Source: CAZBBC01 sp964489835 (GTDB taxonomy: Bacteria; Calditrichota; Calditrichia; JAJRVZ01). Taken from it: a stretch of DNA of 8,207 bases. Under the pieces are notes generated by a model, which did not search any database, had not been told where the DNA came from, and saw nothing but the letters and a program-made list of their open reading frames with translations. Location of the stretch: assembly GCA_964489835.1 (NCBI GenBank), contig CAZBBC010000183.1:1-8207 (forward strand). Direction: 5' to 3'. Position numbers and translations under genes: made by a program. Below, one piece after another: positions 1 through 6,690 of this stretch; the first letter of the stretch is position 1, and every line of letters starts with the position of its first letter.

Positions 1-80
1 CATCAGGATATGGAAACTATGTCCCTACAGCATTGTCTCTTATCGCTTTTATCTTCCTACCTCTTACTTCCGGCTTTAGA

Positions 81-95
81 CGGCCCACCGGGCCG
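81..95. repeat. Small GC-rich hairpin
   Basis: A perfect 6-bp inverted repeat, CGGCCC at 81-86 and GGGCCG at 90-95, encloses a 3-nt loop (ACC). It stands out against AT-rich surroundings. There is no T-run on either side, so it is called a repeat hairpin and not a terminator. Confidence 0.5.
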
Positions 96-142
96 GTTCT
101 ATAATTCCCATATATTCCTATACCTTATACCCTATACCCTTA

Positions 143-162
143 GGGCACGGTACGCCGTGCCC
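143..162. repeat. GGGCACGG hairpin, dispersed-repeat type
   Basis: GGGCACGG (143-150) and CCGTGCCC (155-162) form a perfect 8-bp stem with a TACG loop. GC-rich palindromes of this kind occur as dispersed intergenic repeats in many environmental bacterial genomes; that is general knowledge and was not tested here. It lies 31-50 nt past the stop codon of the minus-strand gene ending at 193, but lacks a U-tract in that direction. Confidence 0.55.
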
Positions 163-192
163 CTACACGCTTCACGCTTTTCGCTCTACGAT

Positions 193-2796
193 TTACTCCC
201 CCCATTCCGGATAAACACTGAGCGCATCGATATAATTGTGAATTTTATCCGTATGACAATCTTCCTGCCAACCGCCACGGATTAAATGTGTTGTGCATTC
301 ACTGGGACAGCCATCATCGAATGTCGCATACAACCCATAATTCAGGGCCTGATAAGCGATTGCTTTGAATTCATCCAATCCCGTAGCAGCACTATACATC
401 GCTAGCACCGCACCATAGGTAGATAAAACACCACCCCAGGGATTCTTGTCATAGTCCTGTTCCCCACAGACCAGAATCCCATCAATTACACTGGTAAAAT
501 TTTTATTTACAAAATCAATCAGAGCTTTGCTATGCATCTGCCATTCCGGATCGATGGTTGCTTTCTTTTCAATGAGGTAACGAGCCATATTCAGCACTGA
601 CCATGCAATACGATTATCCAGCTCCTCGTGATCTTCAAAAAATTGGACCCAGAGCATACCGTCACCTTTAAGATTCGGAATCTGATAATCCCGTATCCAA
701 TCCCATAATTTATCGCGGGGATTCTGAAACTCATGATATCCTACTCCCATCAATTGATCAAAAAGACGCAGGATAAAGGACATATTCCCGGATACTTCAC
801 CTCGTCCTTCGCCGGTGCGATAGTCAACCCGAAACGGCCAGGGTGTTCGTGTCGCATCCCCGTCACGCATATTTGCTGCCAGGATCCGGGCATTGTGCAG
901 TGCTTGTTCCAGATAACTGTTCTCTTCAGTTTCTTCATATAGTAATGTTAGGGCATATCCGGCAATACCGGCTTTATCCGGCTGGACCTCATAGGGAAGG
1001 TCCCTTTGCGACCCACAGTCCGTCGGTTGTGGAACCGCTCCGGCCCAACCTGTTGAACGGGAAAAGACTGGATATTTGCCTTCGTTGGGTGTTACACTTT
1101 CCTTTACCAAATAATCCCCCATATATCTGGCAAAACGCAGGATTATTGGATCCTTTTTACCGGTATATTTGTAGTATTTTAAATAGGATATTATACCCAT
1201 GCCATTTTGCGTCGCCGGAATGTGCGTTTTCCAATCTCTGAAAAGTTTATAATCACCATCCATGAAAGTAAAGTAAATAAACCCTGGATATCCTTTATCT
1301 ATGGGACAATTCATATACCACTTCATTTCCCTGTCAAGGGCATCATTCCATGAAGTCCAGGGGAGCAGCATTCCATTTTTATCATAAACCGCTGGGTGCG
1401 AACAAAGAATTTTTCCCTTTTTTATATCTGTTATTTCTTTTTTAAGAATAATCCTGGTGACCGGAAACCGGTATATTTTCCATTCGGGTACCACATTCAT
1501 CGCATCGATGAAATTATGTACCTTATCGGTATGGCAATCCTCCTGCCAGCTGCCTTTTTTCCAACCGTCGGCGCCACATAAGGCGGCCGGACCGCCATCC
1601 GCGTCGATAAAATAGGTCACCCAATTGAGATTGCGGTAGGCAATTTCTTTATACGCCTCACCACCCCCGGCGGCGTAAAACATAGCGGCTACCCCTCCCA
1701 GTGTGGAACAGGCACCGCCCCAGGGACGTTTGTCCGTATCCTGTTCTCCCATCAATGTCACCCCACCTGCTTTTTCAATGGCAAAATGTTTCATTGCGAA
1801 CTGTATGCATTTTTCTGCCAATATTTTCCAATTTTTATCTAATGCATCTTTTTTTTCAATCAGATAGCGGGCCATGTTTAAAGGTGCCCACGAATTACGG
1901 TTATCTTCCGGTGACATATCCTCAAAAAATTGTACCCACAGACAGGAGTCGCGGCTATCGGGTGCCGGAATCTGGTAATCGCGAATCCAGACCCAGAGTG
2001 CATCGCGGGATTGCTGAAAGCGGTCATAGCCTTTTTCAAGCAAGGTATCGAACAAACGGAGAATATAGACCATATTTCCGCTGCGCTCACCCCAGTATTT
2101 GCCGCTGACGGCATCGACACGAAAAGGCCATGGTGAATGGGAGGCATCACCCAGGCGCATATTCTTGGCCAGACAATCGGCGTTCTGAATAGCCTGATTT
2201 AAATATTTTTCATTTTGTGTAGCATCATACAAACATAGCAGAGCATATCCGGCAATACCGCCTTTATCCGGTTCAATCACATGGATGCCTAATTTTTCAT
2301 CTCCCTGGGCACTGCGCTTGATCGGAAAATCGGTGTGGTGGCCGGTAGAACGTGTAAAACGCGGATAGACACCCTTATCCGGCATGAGCGTTTCTTTTAT
2401 CAGATAATCTCCCATCAATCGCGCCCATTTTAAAACCTGCGGGTCCGCCCGGCCTGTATAATAAAAATATTTGAGATAGGATATAATCCCCATTCCTAAT
2501 TGTGTGCAGGGGATTGTATCGGTGCGGTAAGGTTTGTAATTCTCATCCATGAACGTGGTATAAATAAAAACAGGATATCCGTTTTCACCAACCGGACAGT
2601 TTAAATACCAATCCATCTCACAGACCAGCGCCCTGGACCAGGGAATCCATGGTAATAATTTCCCCCCGGAATCGTAAACGGCTTTGTGAAAGCCAATTTT
2701 CTCAGGAAGATTTGATGGTATATTTTGAGAAATGCCAAGGCTATAATTTGAAAGGAGTATTATCAGAACAAATACAGGAAATAATCGAATTTTCAT
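193..2796 (-). CDS. Secreted protein with two tandem copies of an alpha/alpha-barrel-like domain
   Basis: The 867-residue product starts with a Sec signal peptide: basic MKIR, a hydrophobic stretch to about residue 21, and a likely cleavage near GIS/Q24. The rest is an internal duplication. Residues about 38-439 and 468-866 align throughout, joined by a short basic linker. Both halves keep YPxF-Y-TFMD, GMGIISYLKY, GIAGYAL, PWPFRVD, RDYQIP, LWVQFFED, NMARYLIEKK, GEQDxDKxPWGG and WQEDCHTDK. The helix-rich layout with conserved aromatic and acidic residues suggests an alpha/alpha six-hairpin toroid, as in several glycoside hydrolase, lyase and epimerase families. I do not recognise the exact family, so substrate and reaction are unknown. 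Because both halves retain the acidic motifs, both may be active. The start is supported by GAGGAAGGA at 2805-2813. It shares strand with the propeller gene upstream but is 417 bp away. Confidence 0.85.
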   Translation of the reverse strand: MKIRLFPVFVLIILLSNYSLGISQNIPSNLPEKIGFHKAVYDSGGKLLPWIPWSRALVCEMDWYLNCPVGENGYPVFIYTTFMDENYKPYRTDTIPCTQLGMGIISYLKYFYYTGRADPQVLKWARLMGDYLIKETLMPDKGVYPRFTRSTGHHTDFPIKRSAQGDEKLGIHVIEPDKGGIAGYALLCLYDATQNEKYLNQAIQNADCLAKNMRLGDASHSPWPFRVDAVSGKYWGERSGNMVYILRLFDTLLEKGYDRFQQSRDALWVWIRDYQIPAPDSRDSCLWVQFFEDMSPEDNRNSWAPLNMARYLIEKKDALDKNWKILAEKCIQFAMKHFAIEKAGGVTLMGEQDTDKRPWGGACSTLGGVAAMFYAAGGGEAYKEIAYRNLNWVTYFIDADGGPAALCGADGWKKGSWQEDCHTDKVHNFIDAMNVVPEWKIYRFPVTRIILKKEITDIKKGKILCSHPAVYDKNGMLLPWTSWNDALDREMKWYMNCPIDKGYPGFIYFTFMDGDYKLFRDWKTHIPATQNGMGIISYLKYYKYTGKKDPIILRFARYMGDYLVKESVTPNEGKYPVFSRSTGWAGAVPQPTDCGSQRDLPYEVQPDKAGIAGYALTLLYEETEENSYLEQALHNARILAANMRDGDATRTPWPFRVDYRTGEGRGEVSGNMSFILRLFDQLMGVGYHEFQNPRDKLWDWIRDYQIPNLKGDGMLWVQFFEDHEELDNRIAWSVLNMARYLIEKKATIDPEWQMHSKALIDFVNKNFTSVIDGILVCGEQDYDKNPWGGVLSTYGAVLAMYSAATGLDEFKAIAYQALNYGLYATFDDGCPSECTTHLIRGGWQEDCHTDKIHNYIDALSVYPEWGE
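199..1395 (-). other. Domain copy 2 of the tandem duplication
   Basis: This segment encodes residues about 468-866, the C-terminal copy. Its motifs are GMGIISYLKY (532-541), PWPFRVD (652-658), RDYQIP (702-707), LWVQFFED (715-722), GEQDYDKNPWGG (778-789) and WQEDCHTDK (843-851). The protein ends one residue after this copy, with no extra anchor or sorting domain, which suggests a soluble periplasmic or secreted enzyme. Confidence 0.85.
1480..2685 (-). other. Domain copy 1 of the tandem duplication
   Basis: This segment encodes residues about 38-439, the N-terminal copy of the repeated domain. Its motifs are GMGIISYLKY (101-110), PWPFRVD (222-228), RDYQIP (272-277), LWVQFFED (286-293), GEQDTDKRPWGG (350-361) and WQEDCHTDK (417-425). 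The matching motifs in the second copy lie 426-430 residues later, so the two copies differ by only a few short indels. Confidence 0.85.
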
Positions 2797-2804
2797 GATT
2801 TACA

Positions 2805-2813
2805 TCCTTCCTC
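2805..2813 (-). promoter_or_regulatory. Ribosome binding site of the duplicated-domain gene
   Basis: Read on the minus strand this is GAGGAAGGA, 8 nt before the ATG at 2796. It fixes the start that also gives a clean signal peptide. I see no convincing -35/-10 pair directly upstream. Confidence 0.65.
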
Positions 2814-2952
2814 AAACATTAAAAAATTACCCGTCGTAAAGATAAAATACTACAATTACGTTAATGCAATTGCTGCCATTCCACCCAACCCGGGAGTGGC
2901 ATTGATTTGCCTAATTTATTCATATCGCAGCCCAAGGCTGCAAACAAAAAAA

Positions 2953-3040
2953 ATAGTCCACGGATTCCACGGATTAACACGGATTTTATTTAAAAATTAT
3001 TATTATTTAGTTTTAATCCGTGCAAATCAGTTTCAGTCTA
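2953..3040. repeat. CACGGATT-family imperfect palindrome, copy 1
   Basis: The left arm (2954-2987) has three CACGGATT units starting at 2959, 2968 and 2978, about one helical turn apart. The right arm (3014-3040) begins with the complementary word ATCCGTG and then degenerates. An AT-rich spacer separates them. The left end, including the preceding A-run, is nearly identical to the start of another copy at the right edge of the window: 26 of 27 bases match between 2953-2979 and 8181-8207. Confidence 0.7.
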
Positions 3041-3061
3041 CGCCTGCCTGCCCGGCGCAGA
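3037..3061. repeat. GC-rich hairpin next to repeat copy 1
   Basis: TCTACGCC (3037-3044) pairs with GGCGCAGA (3054-3061), with one A/C mismatch and a 9-nt loop. It abuts the degenerate right arm of the CACGGATT palindrome, so it may be a separate dispersed element inserted or juxtaposed there. Confidence 0.4.
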
Positions 3062-3120
3062 CGTGGCTATGACGGGATCCGGCTTCGACGGATAATCTGC
3101 GTCATCCGTTTTCTATTAAT

Positions 3121-3181
3121 ATCGCTGCGCCGCTGCGTTGTCGCGTCGTTGCGTAAGAGCGATCAATCGTTTGGGATCGCT
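3121..3181. repeat. GCAAAGACGC-family repeat fragment with hairpin
   Basis: On the minus strand this reads as CGCAACGACGC-type words, matching the outer arm at 4833-4855. At its right end AGCGATC (3158-3164) and GATCGCT (3175-3181) form a 7-bp stem with a 10-nt loop, 33-56 nt beyond the stop of the minus-strand propeller gene. With no T-run following, it is not called as a terminator. Confidence 0.5.
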
Positions 3182-3213
3182 GCGTCATCGCGAGAAATGT
3201 TATGTAATACCGA

Positions 3214-4698
3214 TCATTTAAATTGGATCGAATACAAATGTGCATCATTCATCACAAATCTTAGTCGTACTGGTTTACCAGCCAGGCTGCCTATATCTGT
3301 GCCCTTATTCCAGGAAACAATACGCTCGATTTCATTACCGATCAGTATGGTTGATTCCTCCACCGAATAGCCCGGAATAACCTCACCACTTACATCTTGA
3401 ATTTCAAACTGCACACCCCCGGCAGCAGAAGTAGCGAAATTAATCACCAGCTGATTTCCTTTAAATGTAAAGGGTTTGGTAATCATTTCACCGCCATCAT
3501 AGGGGGCATAAACGGATACAAAACCATCCAGACGTATGGCATAACGGTTCAGATGGGACGTTGGCTGGGCATAATCTTTATTGACGTAAATTGACATTTC
3601 GGTAGGACCGGTTTGGACAATGTTCAGGGCCGGATAATTTGAACGCGACACCCAATTTTGAAGGCCAATTCCCGGATTAATAAAGGCGCTCATAAAGGTC
3701 CGGTCATAGCGATTGCCTCCGCGAGAGGTCATAAGCACCACATCGGAACAATCCTTGAAATAATTAGGACTCACATTTAATCGCTGCGCCTCTTCTTCTG
3801 TTAACACCTGACGGCCGGGCATAAAACGGGCAGCGGTAGCGACATAGATATGCGGCGCACGAAAATAGGGAGAGGTCTGATTAATATAGATATGTTCGCG
3901 GGGTGTATCCCCGTAAGTCATTTCCACCGGCGTTGTCCAATGGATAAAATCTTTGGATGTGGTACGACTAACGGTACGAAAACCGCTGTACCCTACTTTG
4001 GTCCAGGTACGGAAATAACAAATATAACACTGCTCATTTTCTGACCAGAATGAAACATTCTGAGAATCAAATTTTCCCTCCCGGAACACCGGTTCTTCCT
4101 GAAGTTTTTTCCAATGGATGCCGTCAGCTGAAACATAGGCGATCAAACCGCTTTTTTCCGTTCCGCCGAGCGCTTTATAACTATATTGCGGATCAACATC
4201 TTGGCGCGTATCCAGAAAAGGGCTGAAATTATGTGAGACCGGCGTTTCATTAGCCAAAGTGACATTATTTTGCCGGGTCCCATAAATTTCGTATAAACCC
4301 AGATCCGGTTTCTGCCAGTGAATACCATCCGCAGATTCGGTATAACAGGTTGACTCCACGTCTCTGCCGTCACCGCCGGCAATGGGCAAACCGCGGTAAT
4401 AGAGCTGATATTTATCTTTGCATTTAATCACCGTTGTGTAACCGCAAAATAATCCTTCCCAGGGTTTGTCATAATACAACACCGGGCCTTTATCTTCCGG
4501 TTCATGCAGCACCAGCTGGGTATTTTTTAAAGAGTCGATCAGAAAGTAATCCGTAAAAAGTTCCAGCCGGGAATCGATATTTATAACTTCCGATGATGTT
4601 TGTCCCGACTGATTGGCAGGTTGACCGATAAGCGGTGTCATCCAAAAAAACGGTATTAGAATTAATAATCTAGAATGAATGAATAATATTGTACTCAT
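3214..4698 (-). CDS. Secreted five-bladed beta-propeller protein, GH32/GH43-like
   Basis: The 494-residue product has a hydrophobic N-terminus (residues about 4-25, likely cleavage near IGQ/P) typical of a Sec signal. The following core (about 40-390) resembles the secreted propeller proteins, often annotated as glycosyl hydrolase family 32/43-like, that are common in Planctomycetota and relatives. It opens with LFTDYFLID and carries repeated blade motifs: ADGIHW at 123-128 and 191-196, and the related SKDFIHW at 248-254. A beta-rich C-terminal region (about 395-494) fits a beta-sandwich. The likely role is binding or hydrolysis of a glycan outside the cytoplasm; catalytic residues and substrate cannot be assigned by eye. 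The ATG at 4698 is supported by GAGG 6 nt upstream. The gene is divergent from the Tat oxidoreductase gene and precedes the duplicated-domain gene on the same strand. The assignment is good at superfamily level only. Confidence 0.85.
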   Translation of the reverse strand: MSTILFIHSRLLILIPFFWMTPLIGQPANQSGQTSSEVINIDSRLELFTDYFLIDSLKNTQLVLHEPEDKGPVLYYDKPWEGLFCGYTTVIKCKDKYQLYYRGLPIAGGDGRDVESTCYTESADGIHWQKPDLGLYEIYGTRQNNVTLANETPVSHNFSPFLDTRQDVDPQYSYKALGGTEKSGLIAYVSADGIHWKKLQEEPVFREGKFDSQNVSFWSENEQCYICYFRTWTKVGYSGFRTVSRTTSKDFIHWTTPVEMTYGDTPREHIYINQTSPYFRAPHIYVATAARFMPGRQVLTEEEAQRLNVSPNYFKDCSDVVLMTSRGGNRYDRTFMSAFINPGIGLQNWVSRSNYPALNIVQTGPTEMSIYVNKDYAQPTSHLNRYAIRLDGFVSVYAPYDGGEMITKPFTFKGNQLVINFATSAAGGVQFEIQDVSGEVIPGYSVEESTILIGNEIERIVSWNKGTDIGSLAGKPVRLRFVMNDAHLYSIQFK

Positions 4699-4704
4699 TT
4701 TTTA

Positions 4705-4708
4705 CCTC
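4705..4708 (-). promoter_or_regulatory. Ribosome binding site of the propeller gene
   Basis: On the minus strand this is GAGG, followed by a 6-nt spacer and the ATG at 4698. It supports the start that includes the signal peptide. Confidence 0.55.
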
Positions 4709-4785
4709 TGTGGATTGAAAGACAGGCAGAAAAAAAGTACACATTTTTTTACAAAATTGCATTAAAAGATTTCACAAGATTGCAG

Positions 4786-4814
4786 ACTATATTGTGATAA
4801 ATTTTTTGCTGCAA
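4786..4814 (-). promoter_or_regulatory. Candidate sigma70-type promoter of the propeller gene
   Basis: On the minus strand, TTGCAG (4809-4814) and TATAGT (4786-4791) are separated by exactly 17 bp. The -10 matches the consensus at 5 of 6 positions, the -35 at only 3 of 6. Transcription would start near 4779 and give a leader of about 80 nt. The AT-rich context makes chance matches likely, and the host's promoter consensus is unknown. Confidence 0.35.
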
Positions 4815-4832
4815 ACTGGATAATTCATCTCT

Positions 4833-4989
4833 CGCAAAGACGCAACGACGCAGCGTTTTTTGTCCACGGATTACACGAATTAACACGAATTTTTATAATC
4901 TTAAAATACATGATAAAAAAAATAAAAAAATTTTTGATATTCGTGGATAATTTCTTTGCGATCTTTGCGCTAACTTGGCGTCTGCGGTT
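4833..4989. repeat. Nested palindrome built from two repeat families
   Basis: The outer arms are CGCAAAGACGC-type sequence at 4833-4855 and its degenerate complement at 4954-4989 (CTTTGCG twice, then TGGCGTCTGCGG). Inside them lies a CACGGATT-family palindrome: the left arm 4862-4894 has units at 4865, 4874 and 4884, and the shortened right arm 4929-4951 contains ATTCGTGGAT. An A/T-rich centre with long A and T runs separates the arms. The order is therefore B-A-spacer-A'-B'. It sits between the divergent propeller and oxidoreductase genes, outside both candidate core promoters. Confidence 0.7.
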
Positions 4990-5016
4990 AAAAATAATTT
5001 ATACTTATTAAGACAT

Positions 5017-5045
5017 TTGACAAATTAATTATATTTATATACCTT
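5017..5045 (+). promoter_or_regulatory. Candidate promoter of the Tat oxidoreductase gene
   Basis: A perfect TTGACA lies at 5017-5022. The -10 is ambiguous: TATACC at 5038-5043 (15-bp spacing) or TACCTT at 5040-5045 (17 bp, only 3 of 6 matches). A better -10 word, TATAAC at 5048-5053, is too far away to pair with this -35. The leader would be about 45 nt. Confidence is limited by the AT-rich sequence. Confidence 0.35.
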
Positions 5046-5085
5046 GATATAACCTTCTATTAATGAAATTTTTTCACAAATAAAA

Positions 5086-5090
5086 AGAGG
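5086..5090 (+). promoter_or_regulatory. Ribosome binding site of the Tat oxidoreductase gene
   Basis: AGAGG ends 6 nt before the ATG at 5097. This favours that start over the second methionine at 5118, directly before SRRSFIK, which lacks such a site. Confidence 0.65.
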
Positions 5091-5096
5091 TATATC

Positions 5097-6419
5097 ATGG
5101 GAAAAAACAAATCAAAAATGTCACGCCGGTCATTTATAAAGAATACTTCCGGTGCTATTGCTGCCGCAACCGTTGCCGGGCCGATGTTTATACCACCAAA
5201 TGTTTTTGGCGCCAATGACAGGATCCGTGCCGCTGTTCTCGGAGTCAATGGCCGTGGTAAAAATCATATCGAAGGCCTGATGAATCTTGATAATGTTGAG
5301 GTGGTGACACTCTGTGATCCGGACCAGAGGGTACTGGACAAAAGGGCAGCCGAATATGAAGAAACCTACAAGAAAAAAGTTGCCCTTGAACAGGATCTGC
5401 GCAATGTCTATGATGATAAAAATATTGATGTTGTCAGTATCGCTACCTGTAATCACTGGCATGCCTTGTCTACCATCTGGGCCTGTCAGGCCGGTAAGGA
5501 TGTCTATGTGGAAAAACCGGCCACCCATAATATCTGGGAAGGCCGCAAGATGGTGGAAGCGGCTCAAAAATATGACCGGATTGTTCAGAATGGCGTCCAG
5601 CTCAGGAGTTCCAAGGCTTTACAGGAAGCGGTTCAGCACCTGCGCGACGGACTTATCGGTCGTGTCTATATGGCCCGGGGGTTGGTTTTCCGCTGGCGGG
5701 CGGATATCGGAGATAAGGGAACCGAACCGGTACCAGAAGGATTAAATTATGATCTGTGGCTGGGTCCTGCCAAAAAACGTCCGTTCTCACGCAACCTGGT
5801 TCATTATAACTGGCATTGGCATTGGGATTTTGGTAACGGCGATGTCGGCAACCAGGGTATTCATGAAACCGATATGTGTATGTGGGGTCTCGATGTCGGT
5901 CTACCCGAAAAAATCACCGCCATGGGCGGAAAATTCCTGTGGGATGATTGCAAGGAAACTCCCGAGGTATTATCATCAACCTATCACTATCCAAAAGAAA
6001 AGAAAATTATTGAGTTTGAGGTCCGGCCCTGGAACACGAATTATGAAGATGGGGTCAAAGTCGGTAATATTTTTTACGGTGATAAAGGCTATATGCTGAT
6101 CAAGGGTTACTCTACTTATGAAACCTATCTTAGTGTCGGTAAAGAAAATTATGAAAAAGGACCGGGCAGAAGTGAAGGCGGCGATCATTTTAAAAACTTT
6201 ATCGATGCTGTCAGGGCTCATGATAAATCGATGCTCAACGGCCCGGTGGAAAGTGCCCATCTGTCATCAGGTCTGGCCCATCTGGGAAATATCTCTTACC
6301 GGCTGGAACGGCAACTGACCTTCGATCCAAAAACCGAAAAATTTGTCGGTGATGTGGAAGCGGATAAAATGCTGACCCGTGAGTATCGCCATCCATTTGT
6401 TGTACCTGAGAAGGTTTGA
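5097..6419 (+). CDS. Tat-exported Gfo/Idh/MocA family oxidoreductase
   Basis: The 440-residue product begins with a twin-arginine signal: SRRSFIK at 9-15, a hydrophobic stretch rich in Ala and Gly at 19-30, and likely cleavage near FGA/ND (39). The Rossmann domain follows: IRAAVLGVNGRGKNH (43-57) is the dinucleotide-binding loop, LCDPD (72-76) follows the second strand, and VEKPATHN (138-145) is the family's conserved EKP segment with the catalytic-type Lys140. The C-terminal alpha/beta domain contains NWHWHWDFGNGDVGNQGIHETD (238-259), typical of the exported subgroup. Proteins of this kind use tightly bound NAD(P) to oxidise, reduce or epimerise sugars and cyclitols; the substrate cannot be read from sequence. 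Tat export fits folding with cofactor before transport. Length is normal. The gene is single, divergent from the propeller gene, and closed by the terminator at 6430-6487. Confidence 0.95.
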   Translation: MGKNKSKMSRRSFIKNTSGAIAAATVAGPMFIPPNVFGANDRIRAAVLGVNGRGKNHIEGLMNLDNVEVVTLCDPDQRVLDKRAAEYEETYKKKVALEQDLRNVYDDKNIDVVSIATCNHWHALSTIWACQAGKDVYVEKPATHNIWEGRKMVEAAQKYDRIVQNGVQLRSSKALQEAVQHLRDGLIGRVYMARGLVFRWRADIGDKGTEPVPEGLNYDLWLGPAKKRPFSRNLVHYNWHWHWDFGNGDVGNQGIHETDMCMWGLDVGLPEKITAMGGKFLWDDCKETPEVLSSTYHYPKEKKIIEFEVRPWNTNYEDGVKVGNIFYGDKGYMLIKGYSTYETYLSVGKENYEKGPGRSEGGDHFKNFIDAVRAHDKSMLNGPVESAHLSSGLAHLGNISYRLERQLTFDPKTEKFVGDVEADKMLTREYRHPFVVPEKV

Positions 6420-6429
6420 TTTTATTAAC

Positions 6430-6487
6430 AAAAGCCCGGTAAAGTCCTGACGTGAATTTCCGACGTGGGATAGCCGGGCTTTTTTTT
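6430..6487 (+). terminator. Strong intrinsic terminator with structured loop
   Basis: AAAAGCCCGG (6430-6439) pairs perfectly with CCGGGCTTTT (6474-6483), and an eight-T run covers 6480-6487. It begins 10 nt after the oxidoreductase stop codon. The interior can form a second stem, TCC/GGA and ACGT/ACGT, making the hairpin unusually long. In the reverse direction only four T residues follow the stem, so termination of the convergent alcohol dehydrogenase transcript is possible but weaker. Confidence 0.9.
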
Positions 6488-6488
6488 A

Positions 6489-6677
6489 AATTCGAAGTTC
6501 GAAATCTTAAATCCTAAACAAATCCCAAATTCAGAAATCCAAATGACTAAAACACAATCACAAAATAACTATATTCAATAATTATAAAATCCCTGCACAC
6601 TAAATATTCTGCTAATGCTTGTTTTAAAAATTTGTCATTAGAATTTAGAATTTTAGGATTTAGTTATTAGGATTAGG
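6489..6677. repeat. Long imperfect inverted repeat, ATCCTAAA family
   Basis: The left arm (6489-6553) contains TTCGAA twice, then TTAAATCCTAAACAAATCCC and ATCCAAATGAC. The right arm (6631-6677) contains GTCATTAGAATTTAGAA, TTTTAGGATTTAG and ATTAGGATTAGG, roughly the reverse complement of the left. About 77 bp of AT-rich sequence lies between. The element fills the gap between the convergent oxidoreductase and alcohol dehydrogenase genes. It resembles the dispersed ATCCTAAATCC-type intergenic repeats known from several environmental bacterial genomes (recollection, not tested). Confidence 0.6.
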
Positions 6678-6690
6678 ACTTTTGTCTGAT

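Larger units (their letters stand above)
1..192. other. Gene-free, repeat-like region at the left edge
   Basis: No convincing coding sequence is present. The stretch lies directly downstream of the minus-strand duplicated-domain gene. It holds two compact hairpins (81-95 and 143-162), a degenerate short tandem array at 117-142 based on a unit like TATACCCT, and a CACGCTT-type near-tandem at about 165-185. This patchwork of short palindromes and simple repeats resembles the other intergenic regions of the window. Neither hairpin is followed by a T-run on the minus strand, so neither is a convincing terminator for the gene ending at 193. Confidence 0.5.
2797..3213. other. Intergenic region of 417 bp filled with repeat fragments
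   Basis: From left to right it contains the leader and Shine-Dalgarno of the duplicated-domain gene, an isolated GCAATTGC palindrome at 2866-2873, a CACGGATT-family palindrome (2953-3040), a GC-rich hairpin (3037-3061), and a region rich in GCTGCG/GTCGTTGCG words (3121-3190) that matches the second repeat family seen near 4833. No gene is supported. Plus-strand reading frames here translate only repeat sequence and run into the opposite strand of the propeller gene. Confidence 0.55.
4699..5096. other. Divergent intergenic region (398 bp)
   Basis: This region separates the minus-strand propeller gene from the plus-strand oxidoreductase gene. Each side has its own ribosome binding site and a candidate promoter, and the nested two-family palindrome occupies the middle. 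No RNA gene or coding sequence is recognisable; a short minus-strand frame running from the oxidoreductase start into this region has no independent support. Confidence 0.55.

Noticed and set aside
843..1241. Plus-strand reading frame of 132 codons inside the duplicated-domain gene
   Set aside because: It lies wholly antisense to a well-supported gene with clear internal homology, its translation shows no recognisable family feature, and there is no convincing ribosome binding site.
1701..2108. Plus-strand reading frame of 135 codons inside the duplicated-domain gene
   Set aside because: It is an antisense shadow with low-complexity, Pro/Ser/Arg-rich translation and no independent evidence.
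3158..3181. AGCGATC/GATCGCT hairpin as terminator of the propeller gene
   Set aside because: The stem is followed by GC-rich repeat sequence and not a T-run in the minus-strand direction.
3020..3370. Plus-strand frame starting in the repeats and ending in the propeller gene
   Set aside because: Its first part translates repeat DNA (Arg-rich) and the rest is antisense to the propeller gene.
2953..5000. Insertion sequence or transposon carrying the propeller gene between repeat copies 1 and 2
   Set aside because: The two copies are different, decayed versions in the same orientation, there is no transposase and no target-site duplication, so a mobile unit is not supported.
5130..5567. Minus-strand frame of 145 codons antisense to the oxidoreductase gene
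   Set aside because: The plus-strand gene has a Tat signal, Rossmann and EKP motifs in the right order, so the antisense frame is a shadow.
5314..6099. Two plus-strand frames overlapping the oxidoreductase in another phase
   Set aside because: They overlap the conserved core of the oxidoreductase and their translations are not protein-like.
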